Shown here piece by piece: positions 12,488 to 23,200 of a stretch of DNA of 28,574 nt (positions are counted from its first letter, which is position 1; each line of letters opens with the position of its first letter). Source of the DNA: Mnemiopsis leidyi. Its lineage: Eukaryota; Ctenophora; Tentaculata; Lobata; Bolinopsidae. The notes beneath the pieces were generated by a model. The model did not search any database and was not told where the DNA came from. It was given only the letters and a program-made list of their open reading frames with translations. The stretch is from contig JH152817.1 of assembly GCA_000226015.1 (NCBI GenBank), positions 57,186-85,759 of the forward strand, written 5' to 3'. Position numbers and translations under genes: made by a program.

Positions 12488-15400
12488 TCAGGTCCGTGAA
12501 AATTTCTGTTTCTTGTTCTGTCTGAATCTATCTGCTTTCGATTTATTGTTCCGTTTGTTACTGCTATTAACAGTGAGATTAACTGCAGGAGGAACTTGGA
12601 ATCCGAACGATTTGGCGACCAGTGAAAGGTCAAGTTGGTCGACTACAAAAACAGTTTTTAAAGAGTGTGAAGCGTACGCCTGAATGTAGGCTCGGTACGC
12701 GTCTTTTGCAGATTTGAACAGGTAGAAGTTCTTCGTTATCAACTTTTCCAGCTGTGATGGAGAAATGTTAGGCTTAGAGAAATGTTAAGCTAAGAGAAAT
12801 GTTAGGCATAGAGAAATGTTAGGCTTAGAGAAATGCGATGGTTAAAGAAATGTTAGGCTTAGAGGAATGTTATGGTTTGAGGAATGCTAGGCTAAGAGAA
12901 ATGTTCGGCTAAGAGAAATGTTAGGCTTAGAGAAATGTTAGGCTAAGATGAATGTTAGGCTAAGATGAATGTTAGGCTAAGATGAATGTTAGGGTAAGAG
13001 AAATGTTAGGCTTTGAAAAACGTTATGCTTAGAGAAGAGGATTGGAAATATTTAATTTTTACAGGAAGAAGACAGTCAAAACATGAAAGAAGCACATCAT
13101 GTGCTTCTTTATTCATGCCTTAATTCACAAGCTGTCAATATTTATACAAAATCAAACTCATAAACAATTTGAAATTTGACTGACCTGGGATTGTACATTA
13201 GCAATCTTGTTGTTACTGAAGTTGTATTCATTCAAAGGAACCTGAAAATAAAAAGTCGTGATAATATGTTTATAGCAAGATACGGCCGGTATGGGTGGTA
13301 GCGGGACTTGCTATTATATTAATTGAAGGGTATAAACTAGGTTTCTACGAATTCTAGTTCGGAGAATCGACATATTGGGGAACCGGCCTACAATATTACC
13401 CAGTCGACTTTTACCAAGTCGAATTTTATAAGCCAGTGATGGGAGATAGGACAAGGGCAGGAGCACTAACGTACCTTGGCATGTTTGAGGTATCTGAGGA
13501 ACGCAATTTCCTGAGGAAGGAGAAAGAGGAGAGCGTTTCCCGCTCCACCAGCTCTAGCTGTACGTCCTACCCGGTGTATGTACTCCTGAGAGGGGGTTAC
13601 TTTCATAATTCATAACGTCCTACCCGGTGTATGTACTCCTGAGAGGGGGTTACTTTCATAATTCATAACGTCCTACCCGGTGTATGTACTCCTGAGAGGG
13701 GGTTACTTTCATAATTCATAACGTCCTACCCGGTGTATGTACTCCTGAGAGGGGGTTACTTTCATAATTCATAACGTCCTACCCGGTGTATGTACTCCTG
13801 AGAGGGGGTTACTTTCATAATTTGTCTGCTAACATGGGATGTGATTATGTTATGTAGTAACGATTCAAGAGACCAAGAGGTCAAGAAGAGGGAATTAAGT
13901 ATATTTGTATTTGTATTTGTATTTGTTACACCTGTACCCAGGCTTTTACAGTTATACTGAAGGAGCTCCTGGATTCTGGAAGATTCTAGATCTTTTAACG
14001 GAGACCCTCCTCATTTAACCCTCAATCACGGTTTCCCGGTCATTCGGCTGAGTCGACCGAAGAAGATTGCATAGGCAAATGCCCTTAGCGCACTCCTCTA
14101 GGATTGGCGGATCTGGGAATTGAACCCCCGATCTTCTGCATAGAAAGTCGGGGTAGATACCACTACACCACCAACCCATAAGTATGACCAGATCGGGTTT
14201 ATTTTATACAATGATTCATGTTGACGATGGTTTAAGTGCACGTGCAACTTGTTTTTCGCGTTTGGCGGAGTAAAAATTATTGAAAATTAAGGCCATATTT
14301 TTGACATGATCTTGCAAGCGATATTAGCATTGGATGAACACTGTTCATCAAATGCTAATGCATTGAACAGTAACGTACGGCGTAAGTGGATATTGAAAAT
14401 GTTCACCGAAAATCGATATCCTACTGCAGGTTGCCTTAATATAATGCAACTACCTAACTCATGGAGCAGTGAATATGGACAGTTGAAGATTGATAATTTC
14501 ATAGATAATCGCGCAACTTCTAATATTATGCAACTTCTGAAATTATGCAGCAGTACCCAGGACGAACATTTTTTTTACTCTGTATTTTACAACGTGCTGT
14601 GCAATTACCTTTCATGTGATGCGTTCGTATATCTAAGTATATTCAACATAACTAAAAGAGTTGAAGTTTGTTTAAACAGCCGGGATTTTCGCCGCTAGCT
14701 GGCGGCACTACTTGTCAGATTCTGGATGTAAAGGCTAGACAAGAGATTTACACGCGGCGAAAAAGTCGCTGCATTTTTACATGGCAATAGTATAGAATAC
14801 TTAAGCACTGTACATGGAGGAACAGGGACTGTATAATAATTAGGAGAGTTTTATCAACTGCTTGTGGTTAATAATGGTTGCAGACAACAATTATTGATAA
14901 AAGCTGTACATCTTTTGCACAAGACAATTAAGTTGATTTGTGATCTTTTTACTAATTACTATCTGTGCTGTACAATTGAGAGACTGTGACTAGATATCGA
15001 GACCAGAACATACAACCATTAACCAACCTTTGGATCATCAGGAGGATCGTACTGAATGATCCAGTCCACCGCAGGAATGTCCAGACCCCGAGCTGCGACG
15101 TCGGTACAGAAGAGAACTCCACTCTTTGCGTTACAGAATTCAAAGAATGTTGTAGTTCGTTTCTGCTGCTTTTGCTTGCCCTGGTAAATGGTTTCGTGAA
15201 CATCTATGGTTAAATTGGGAAAAACACAGCCAAGTGTTTTGCTTTACCTACAATCCAAACATCATCGAAACATTTTCTGTAGAAAAATTGCAACAAAATA
15301 GGGAAAAAATCAAACAGCTCCAAATACAAATGTGTCACGATTGCTACTTTATTGTGTATTTAATGAAATTGACCATGAAACGTCTCGCCCCGTACTAAAG

Positions 15401-18026
15401 TTAATTAGGCACTATTGATCCTGACAGACCTAAGTTATTTTGGGGAGGGGAGAAACTCAGAACTAGAAACTAAAAACTAAAAACCAATGCTTTCTAGCCT
15501 CTGAATTCTAATTTGTTAAAATTTGAGACCACTCCCCAAAAATGACTTGCTCTATAAATATACAAAATACGAACGTGTATATCCTTGACTGGAATGTCGA
15601 TGTAGTTAAACAGTTCTGCGTGGTATTTAACAGAGCTGCATGTAGAGAAAAATACCATGCATTTCTTGTCCTTGTTCTTCTTGACAAATGTGAACAACAA
15701 CATAAACCTCTTGTCGCTCGGACAAACCACGTAACCCTGAAATTGTGATTTGGAATTTTCGCTTCATCTCAAGGACTCTTTAGTTTCGAGTGTACAAGAA
15801 ACGATCTGTGAACCTTGGTATTAGAGGGGTTTAAGCCTTATATGGCTAAATGAAAATCTGGAGGTTATTGTTGCATGGAACAGCATATTATTTTGTAACA
15901 CTTTAAAATGGAAACCAGATAATCCACGATACGATTGAAGCAGCTTCAACTAGCAGTAATTAATTTTATTCAGGTCCGCGATGACACCATCAGGCATTAC
16001 AGCCAACTTTCACCATGACCCAATTCAAACTCAAAACAAATGACATAATGTTCCAATTTTAGAAGTTACCGCATAACAATCCAACCTGTTCAAGTCCCTC
16101 GACAGTGCTCTTGTCCTTCTCGTCATGTACGCCGACGTAGAGCGGAGCTTGCTGGAGTGATATTCTAGCCAGGTCCTCCACGTTGCGGGTCTGGGTAGCG
16201 GAGAAGAGCATGCTCTGTCGCTTCACCGGGATCAGTCTGATTATCTGCTTCATCTCCTCTTCAAATCCAACCTGCGTGTGAGATTTGTCAGGCTGAACAC
16301 ATGAAAATACCAAAAATTCAAAATAAAGTTAAATTTATAACGATGAGAAATGTTTAGGATAAGAGGTGATCAAAATGCAGCTAATGGCGAGATAACAGCT
16401 TTGAAGGGAGTTATTGAGACCAAAACATACCTCCAGAATCCGATCAGCCTCATCAATAACAAGACACTTTAAATTTCTGAAGACAAAGTTCTTTGTGTTC
16501 TGGAGATGGTCAAGCAGTCTACCAGGGGTAGCTATCAGCAGGTTTACTCCTTTACCAAGTTTCTCGACCTCTGTCTTTCTGTTAGCTCCGCCCATTATGA
16601 TACCGAAGGTGTGGCTGTGGTACTTTAGCAAGTCTCGAGCTACTCCGTAGATCTACAGAAAGAGGAATTTAAGGCACGGTAAGGCACGGTTCAAGGCACG
16701 GTCCAAAGTATGGTCCAGATAATTGAGGGACTAAATGCTAAAAAAATTACCAAACAAGAAAACGAAAGTTTGTTTTTTTGTCGAGAGATTCAGGATGTTT
16801 CATTAACAAAGCTTGATGCAACAAAGAACACTGATTAACCTGTAAAGCGAGTTCTCGTGTGGGAGAAATGATCAGAACACCAGTTCCGTTTCTTGGTTTG
16901 AACTTCAGCTTGTAAAGCAGTTCAACTGCAGGGAGGAGGAAGGCAAGAGTCTTACCAGAGCCGGTTTCTGCTGCACCCAGCACGTCCCTTCCCTTGAGGA
17001 GGGGAAGGACGGTACGGTGTTGGATCTGAGTCATGTGCGTGAACCCCATGTCGGTTATTCCCTTGATACTTTTCTCGGAGACGTAGGGGGAGAGAGCGGC
17101 AAAAGTGTTGTCTGGGAGGATGTCTGGTGTGGCCGTTGTGTCGATTGTGGGAGTTTCGTGTTTCTCTTGTCTGATGGTTTCATCCTCTTCTTCTCCGTCG
17201 TCTTCATCGTTCTTTTCTTCTTCCTTCTCATATTCAACTTCATCTTCCTTCCCCTCCTCCTCATTTTCTTCTCCCAAACCATCTTCTTTATCATTACCCT
17301 CTTCTTCCTCTTTGTCTACTTTGACCACAATCTCTTCTTCTTTTTCTTTTTTTCTCCTCATCTTCTATCGCATCTCCCTCATCTTCATTAGAAGAGTTCA
17401 CCTCTGCCTCGTCTCCGTTAGTAACAGCTTCATTCTCTTCAGTCTCTCTATCTTCCTCAGTCTTCTCTCCCTTTTCTTGATCTTTAGAGAATGATACTTC
17501 ACAGTCACCGGTTGAGACGTCTAGAGTTGTGTTCAAGGTCGTGTTTAACGTAGTGTTAAAGGTTGTGTCTAAAGTCGCTGTACTGATGTTACCTGGGTTA
17601 GAATGACAGTCACATATGAAGTTTGTACGAATCGTCAAAGAAGCACAAAATTTGATTTCATTCGTAGAAAGTTTAACGATATGATTGTTAACCACACCCC
17701 AAAAGTTCAGAAGTCTGCAGATGACGCAATTTGAGACAAACCTTTTTCTTGAACTTTCTTCTTTTTAAGTTTGCGTAACTTTTTGAGCTCGACCGACTCA
17801 TTCTTAGTGATCTCGCCTGAAAATGAGCGTTACATATCGTGAAATCAACGCACATTTCGGGATGCATTACAGGGACATCTTATTAGTATCCAAAATAAAG
17901 TGGAAGTCTAGGTTCAGTCTAATTTTTGACTAGTTCCTGAAGTTTAAAGTACTATTCGCACTTCACGCACTGACCTGCGGTCTTTTTAGATTTGAGCTCC
18001 TTAAATCTGGATGCACTGAACTTCAT
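12488..18026 (-). CDS. DDX18: DEAD-box ATP-dependent RNA helicase DDX18/Has1 (frame broken once)
   Basis: Ten minus-strand exons in transcript order: 18026-17975 (ATG), 17816-17742, 17592-16840, 16652-16431, 16271-16086, 15736-15575, 15180-15028, 13585-13475, 13241-13185, 12751-12488 (TGA). Apart from one surplus base in the third exon, the product is 677 residues, close to the usual DDX18 length. It has a lysine-rich start, an acidic low-complexity region, Q motif GFTHMTQIQ (225-233), motif [10 protein letters not shown] (249-257), PTREL (286-290), TPGR (335-338), DEAD (360-363), SAT (391-393), [11 protein letters not shown] (509-519) and HRVGRTAR (538-545), then a conserved C-terminus with FGFQVPP and a basic tail. 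DDX18/Has1 is a nucleolar RNA helicase needed for large-subunit ribosome assembly. All core motifs are present. Introns carry unusual tandem repeats and a SINE. The frame changes inside the acidic region near 17347-17353, probably a homopolymer error. Confidence 0.95.
12760..13031 (-). repeat. 17-bp minisatellite, 16 copies, in last DDX18 intron
   Basis: Sixteen successive 17-base units, each close to GAGAAATGTTAGGCTTA on the plus strand, fill 272 of the 433 bases of the intron. They start seven bases upstream of its 3' splice site (AG at 12753-12752). In transcript orientation the unit reads TAAGCCTAACATTTCTC, a CTAAC branch-site-like motif followed by a pyrimidine-rich run. Copies differ at a few positions, so the array is not very recent. 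Confidence 0.93.
13086..13110. repeat. Perfect 11-bp inverted repeat in last DDX18 intron
   Basis: AAAGAAGCACA and TGTGCTTCTTT are separated by TCA. They would form a hairpin in the pre-mRNA between the exon donor at 13184 and the 17-bp repeat array. Confidence 0.85.
13562..13822 (-). repeat. 53-bp tandem repeat duplicating a DDX18 intron-exon junction (5 copies)
   Basis: Units start at 13562, 13615, 13668, 13721 and 13774; the last is about 49 bases. They appear identical. In transcript orientation each contains the pyrimidine-rich acceptor CCCCCTCTCAG followed by GAGTACATACACCGGGTA and GGACGT, the first 24 bases of the exon coding EYIHRVGR of helicase motif VI. Only the copy at 13562 is joined to the rest of the exon. 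The others lie in the preceding intron as complete pseudo-junctions. Confidence 0.95.
13903..14178 (-). mobile_element. tRNA-derived SINE in a DDX18 intron
   Basis: On the minus strand this 276-base element starts with a tRNA-like head. It has an A box TGGTGTAGTGG (14170-14160) and a B box GGTTCAATTCC (14126-14116). The first seven bases after the leading T/G (GGTTGGT) pair with GCCAATC, as in an acceptor stem. A tRNA-unrelated body follows, ending in a CAAATA repeat tail at the 13903 end. It is flanked by the 7-base direct repeat TAAGTAT (13896-13902 and 14179-14185), a target-site duplication. It inserted in the sense direction of DDX18. No reverse transcriptase is encoded; mobilisation would need a LINE elsewhere. 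The SINE family is not identified. Confidence 0.88.
14323..14359. repeat. Near-perfect 18-bp palindrome in DDX18 intron
   Basis: ATTAGCATTGGATGAACA, one central C, then TGTTCATCAAATGCTAAT: 17 of 18 positions pair. It lies in the 1442-base intron between the motif V and motif VI exons. It may be a remnant of a short inverted-repeat element. Confidence 0.8.
15181..15574 (-). other. DDX18 intron, 394 bases
   Basis: Donor GTTCGT after ATACAC, acceptor TTTACCAG before GGCAAG. No repeat or other element recognised. Confidence 0.7.
15737..16085 (-). other. DDX18 intron, 349 bases
   Basis: Donor GTTGGA after GAACAG, acceptor ATTTCAG before GGTTAC. AT-rich; nothing else recognised. Confidence 0.7.
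16671..16714 (-). repeat. Short AAGGCACGGT tandem repeat beside a DDX18 acceptor
   Basis: Three exact copies of AAGGCACGGT (16671, 16681, 16693) and one degenerate copy (16705) lie about 18 bases upstream, in transcript sense, of the acceptor at 16653, which precedes the exon starting IYGVARDLL. Confidence 0.85.
17347..17353 (-). other. Probable one-base insertion (frameshift) in DDX18 exon 3
   Basis: The exon at 16840-17592 must be entered with two bases completing a codon and left in phase 0. It therefore needs 2 plus a multiple of 3 bases, yet it has 753, one too many. The frame open upstream runs on to a stop near 17294, and the downstream frame is open from 17361. They meet at an A7 run on the coding strand. 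Six A residues would give one continuous acidic region. A sequencing or assembly error is the simplest cause. Confidence 0.85.
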
Positions 18027-20124
18027 TGCACAACACTTGTAACCATAGACCTAAAAGTACACCAGTAAGAAACCTTTACTGCTCAAGACTTGTTTCCGAA
18101 CTTCAAGCTGCATATCGTCTGGCATTGGATTCCAGCAATCTTATGAGAATGAAAGAATTAGATATCGTTGGCGCTAGACATTCTTGACAGGTGAATAGTT
18201 GAGAACAGGGCCGAAGCCTTAAAAACATTAATTACATGATACATACATGTAAATAAGAAGTTTTGGATAATATTGGGATAAAATAAATTATTACATCAAC
18301 AAAGTGACCTTTATAATATATTACTCTGTAAATTATCTCCTGATCTAGTGTATTATTTTAGAGTTTGACTCAAAGTATAACGAAAGACAGACTTGGGAAA
18401 AGGGCAGAGTAATGACTGACGAGAACTGCTATCATTTTCTCTTAGTGGGTGAGAATACAGCTTTAATTAATGAAGGGTTCATTAAGTTAAAGTAAGGTCC
18501 CACATGCAACATTAACTCTTTAAGAATTTTGAACATATCATGAGAGACTTGAGCTTATGTAAAGAGACCAAGAAATGTTTGTGCTAGATCAGCGTCTTAT
18601 TTAGTTATACGAATCGTTCCGTATTTAAGTTGAAACCTCGTGTTATTGAAAATGCAATACATGACCAATCGTTTTTGGAGAGTTATTAAATTTATTACTC
18701 CTGCGTTTTGGAAACTTAAAAATTCATTCAAGTAAAATCACTTGATGTGACCTTGAAATATAGCTGCGGGGGCTCAAGTCTCTTATAATTTTAGATGCAA
18801 TTTCGTAAGCTATAAAAATAATGGTTTTATCCAAGAATTCTCAATAGTTTTTTACAATCATTATATCTTCATCGATCAGGCAGCCACTGTTTTAAGTATC
18901 TTACAGAAGCAGGCCTCATAATGATCACAAAAACTAAGTCTTCGTTTGACATAAAAATTATTTTAGTTTATCCAAAAAACCGCCATGTTTTAGAGCAGAT
19001 ACAGCCACATGTAAGAGATCCACCAGATACCAGATATAACCAACAAAGCTAAGCGATATAACGCGAACCGTTCACTATCTCCTGCGGTCACTGGGAGGCC
19101 TGAACTTGATAATAATCCGCCGTGGAAATCAGTTTATGAAATCAAAAAATTAACAAAATGTATAAAAATAAACTAAAAATCAAGTAATCAAACTTGAAAA
19201 AACATAGACCACCGCCACAAGAACACTTACACTTCTCACCTTAAATCAAATAATCGTTAATCTAGTTATCGATTAGTAGTTATGCAAGAAAATATTTTTA
19301 ATGGCGCTCAAAAATAAGATTGGCTCATAGCAAACCTGCCAAGAGAGGGGCGTAACCAATACACAAGATAAAAACTCTTGAGGGTAAAATAGTATCGTTA
19401 TCATTAAAGAGAAAAGTGTAAAAGGAGCAAAAAACGACTTAACACATACTTTATGAACCTGTATAACGTTTAAAATATCATAATATATAGACAAAATCGT
19501 GACAGACATTATATATTCAGATTAAAAGAACAATATGTAATAATCGTACAATAAAATTATCACAACGCATGAGTGACACAGAGCTTGCTCATGGTGATGA
19601 AATAAGTTTCTCAGATAAAGCAAGTCTTCCGTTTAACCAGCATTGTTAAAACAAACTGTGTGAGCTTGCAACTATGTCGGAACTTTTGAGGCAGATAACT
19701 GAACATGGCTAATCATGACAATAGAACAGACCGTGAAACGGCGAGTCCCTGTTTCAGACATTGGTGTCGGGTGTTTAAAATGCCCTCGATCCGGTTCCAA
19801 CTCTTGAAAAAATTCGTGCTCTCATGTCATGGTCCAAACTCAACCAAATAATGTTCTGAAAGATAAACTTATATTTGACGTAAGTTGCCATAATTAAGGT
19901 TTACTGTTGGTTTCCGACCAACACTGCTTATATCTGGATCTCTTGTTTCATGATAAAATGAATGAAATATACATCTGCACATATACCATTATATTTAACA
20001 GCGACAATCAACAAAATAACTGGTCAAGAAAACAAACTTTCTCAATCTGCAAAGACCAATCATTTCAAGATGTAACTTTAGCCTGAATGTTCACTGATAC
20101 GAAATTTAACGCTGTCAGCGGTGT
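18027..20124. other. DDX18 upstream region and AT-rich intergenic DNA
   Basis: About 2.1 kb without supported coding exons. Just upstream of the DDX18 ATG, in transcript sense, is CTTTTAG before GTCTATGG, which could be a 5' UTR acceptor. A hydrophobic minus-strand open frame at 19273-19509 is typical of AT-rich DNA and has no recognised family. Confidence 0.6.
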
Positions 20125-20130
20125 TTTATT
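20125..20130 (-). promoter_or_regulatory. Likely poly(A) signal of the BEN-like gene
   Basis: AATAAA on the minus strand (TTTATT on plus), about 155 bases beyond the stop codon at 20285, in the correct orientation. Confidence 0.6.
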
Positions 20131-20284
20131 TTTTCGTGATTCTTGTCGTGACGCGACACCGGAAGTCCAACCGATGACCACCTAGATGCGTTCCGGTAAC
20201 TCCTGACTCCTGATCAGGCTGATGAACATAACTTACAGCACGGAAAGGCACACAGAGCACACCGGGTGCTGAGCCAGCCCAAGA

Positions 20285-23200
20285 TCAGCTATTGTCTGAC
20301 GCGAAGGTTGTGGAGGGTTGTCCAAGGTTGGGGGCTATGGAGGCAAACGACGTGGAAGTTTGGCCCATGTTGGGGGCTATAAGTTTGTACGAACTGTCGT
20401 CAATGGACGTTGGCTCTTGTTTCAATAACTCCAGCATTTTCTCGTCCGATGACCGCTGTTGTTCCTGCTGTTGCTGTTCCAGTCTTTCTATTTCCAACGC
20501 GAGTTGTTCCTGTTTCTGGATTTCCTTTAACCGCACTGACCGTTTCACGTGCCGATGATAATTGTTGAACTTTATCCGCACATCCTTCAATATGCTTTGC
20601 AGGTGGTCCGAGTACAGGCCGAATTTCGTCGTTAACAAGTGTTCGATAAATTTGTATTTCAGAGGATTTTTACTGACAAATGATTTGAAGTCGTTGTTGA
20701 TGAATTCCTCCCGGGTGAGAATTTCGCGACAAATGTTTAATGCGTATATAGATGGCTCTTTGCTCTTTCTGTAAACACAGTTAATCACTTCCTCGGGTAA
20801 GAACGATGGGATTTGCACATGATGATCTGGCGGTTTTTGCTGCTGAGATTCACCGTTGCTTGGACCAATCAAGACCTGGAAATGAAAAGTAAGGAGATTT
20901 TGTTGCAAGAAGTAAACCACTTTTAAATTAATTGCTCAAATCATTAAAACAGCCGACTATATTAACAATTAACATTTGATTAGCTGCATGATTTGTTGCG
21001 CATTATTCAAAAACGATGATCCAAATGCAGTTGAAGTAAGAAAACAGGAAATGTGGTTTCATTCACCACATCTTACAAGTCCTATTATCTGACCAGCAAT
21101 GCTTCTATGGAAGGCAAGCGCTCACAGTCCAATGAAATTTATACTAAAATTAGTAATCAGCAGAAGTTCTGCAAGTCCTAGAAAAATAAGTAATCAGCAG
21201 AGATTCTGCAAGTTCTAGAAAAATTAGTAATCAGCAGAAGTTCTGCAAGTCCTAGCAAAGCACCTTGTCGAAATAGAGATTGTGATCTCCCTCCACAACG
21301 TTGATAGCCTTGCTCAGCATCTCAGACGTAACCTGCATTGCTCTCGTCTCTTCCCCCTGATTGCTTCCGTCCGTCATGCTGTCGTTACATTCGAACTTGA
21401 AGTTGGAGTTGTTGCCGTGCTGCGCGTACGTCGTGGGGATCGTCATGATGGCTTCGGAAAGAGCATCTTTCTCGGAGTTGTTCTGGTTGTAGAGATTGAA
21501 GGAGTTGTCCGTGTCACCGTCTATTGTCGGGTTTGACAACACCTGTTGATAGAGACGTTGGCGTGTTTTTAATACAGCTGGAAACTGCTGTCGAGTGAGT
21601 AAAGGACTGGGCGAACAAGTATGATCACAAGATCAAGGAATATTTGTGTTGCAATGGGTTAAAAATTCGACTCACTTTGCTTGCTTCTTCAAGGATGTTA
21701 GTTGTTTTTGGGGAGGCATTGTTCACATTACACGACGTCGGGGGATACAGTCCGTTACTAGTTTCCAACTTTTTAGGAGTGGACGACGCCTTGGGTCTGA
21801 TCTCAGTGGGCCTGTTTGTCTTCTGTTTGATCTGTCCGGCTGCTGCTGGAGAGACTATTTGAACCAGGTTGTTTCCACCCTGGATGTTTTGGATTGCTTG
21901 GATTCCTTGTAACAGTTGAGGTGGAACGCTGAACATTTGGATGGATTGCTGCACCTGAAGTTGTTAAATTACTGGACAATTTGTTCACGTAGTAGTCTTT
22001 CAACAGCCCGTCAGTTATCAGTCAATTAAAAAGGCGAGGCTTATTGATTTGGGGCAAAATTGAGACGCTGAAACATGATTTACAGATGACATCCACACAA
22101 TAACTTATCTAATGAGTCTAGCATGATATTATGGTGCATCCCTACTGACACTGTTTAACAAGGTTGAAACAATAAATTCCTCTCAAACTTGTATTATATT
22201 TAATCAGTTAAACCACTAGGTTTCGCCTCTAATACATGAAGATGAAGGTAAACTAACCCCGTTAGGGCCGATGCAATAGTACTTGTTGTTATCTCCAAGT
22301 TGGATCTGCATGGGCTGTGCAGGGCCAGGGTTAGCCTTGTTGAGATGTTGGAGAGTTGGCGTGGCAGTGTAGTTAGCTGGAGCCAGTTGTACTTGTATAC
22401 CCTGTCCTTGGTTTGTCTGAGAGAGGAAAACAGGTTATGTCTAGAAAGTAATGTACGCGAATTTTCAGGAAATATTTGTTCGAGAAACCTTAGCAATCGA
22501 TATAATGAGTACCAATGGTATACAGGACAGGTTGGGCTGGTTTACATTAATGTAGAGGAAGTGTAGACAGTATTGGGATACTCTAAATTGTGTGTCCTCG
22601 CTAAAACGAACGTCGCGTAAGACAATTAATTTAAGTGTAAGTCGACAGAGAGATTGTGATTCCAATTTCTACTACGCAAAATACTCAAAAGATCGTTCAT
22701 CGCGACAGGGAAATTGAATGCTGTGTCAAAATTAATTGTTAACAGAGGAAGTATCTCCCTGTTTAAAGCACAAGAACCCCCCAAATAAGGGATAAATGCC
22801 CTGTGGGCTGTACCTGTATCTGGTTTTGCACTGACTGCTGGGCGGGAGCTTGTTGAATGTTAGCTGGATGTCCGACAGGATCACCAGAGGAAGGCAGGGA
22901 AGGGTTAGCTGGCATAGGCTCGTGAGTGAGGTGCGGCACGTTGTTCTGCAACTGGGGGTTACTGGCGGCCTCCAGCGCTGCGCTGCTCGTGTTCTGCGCA
23001 GTCTGCATCACCGCTTCCCGGATGGATTGGAGAGTGTCGGTAAATCCCTCGTTCTGTTTTAAGATGTCGCTACACATGTTCTGACAAATACTAACATCCT
23101 CCTTGCACAGCCGCATTTGCTCCTCGTACTTGACGCTCGTGGCACGTATAAAATCAGACTGCTCAACCTGGCTCTGTAACAACGTTGACATTTGAACTTT

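Noticed and set aside
13903..14178. A functional tRNA gene
   Set aside because: The A/B boxes belong to a longer element with a body, repeat tail and target duplication; the anticodon arm is poorly paired. A SINE fits better.
14287..14698. Overlapping open frames around the intronic palindrome
   Set aside because: Inside a DDX18 intron; frames arise from the palindrome and have no domain.
17105..17494. Ser/Phe-rich plus-strand open frame
   Set aside because: Antisense shadow of the acidic, GAA/GAG-rich DDX18 exon.
19273..19509. 78-codon hydrophobic minus-strand frame as a possible membrane protein
   Set aside because: AT-rich DNA yields hydrophobic translations by chance; no start context or neighbouring exons support it.
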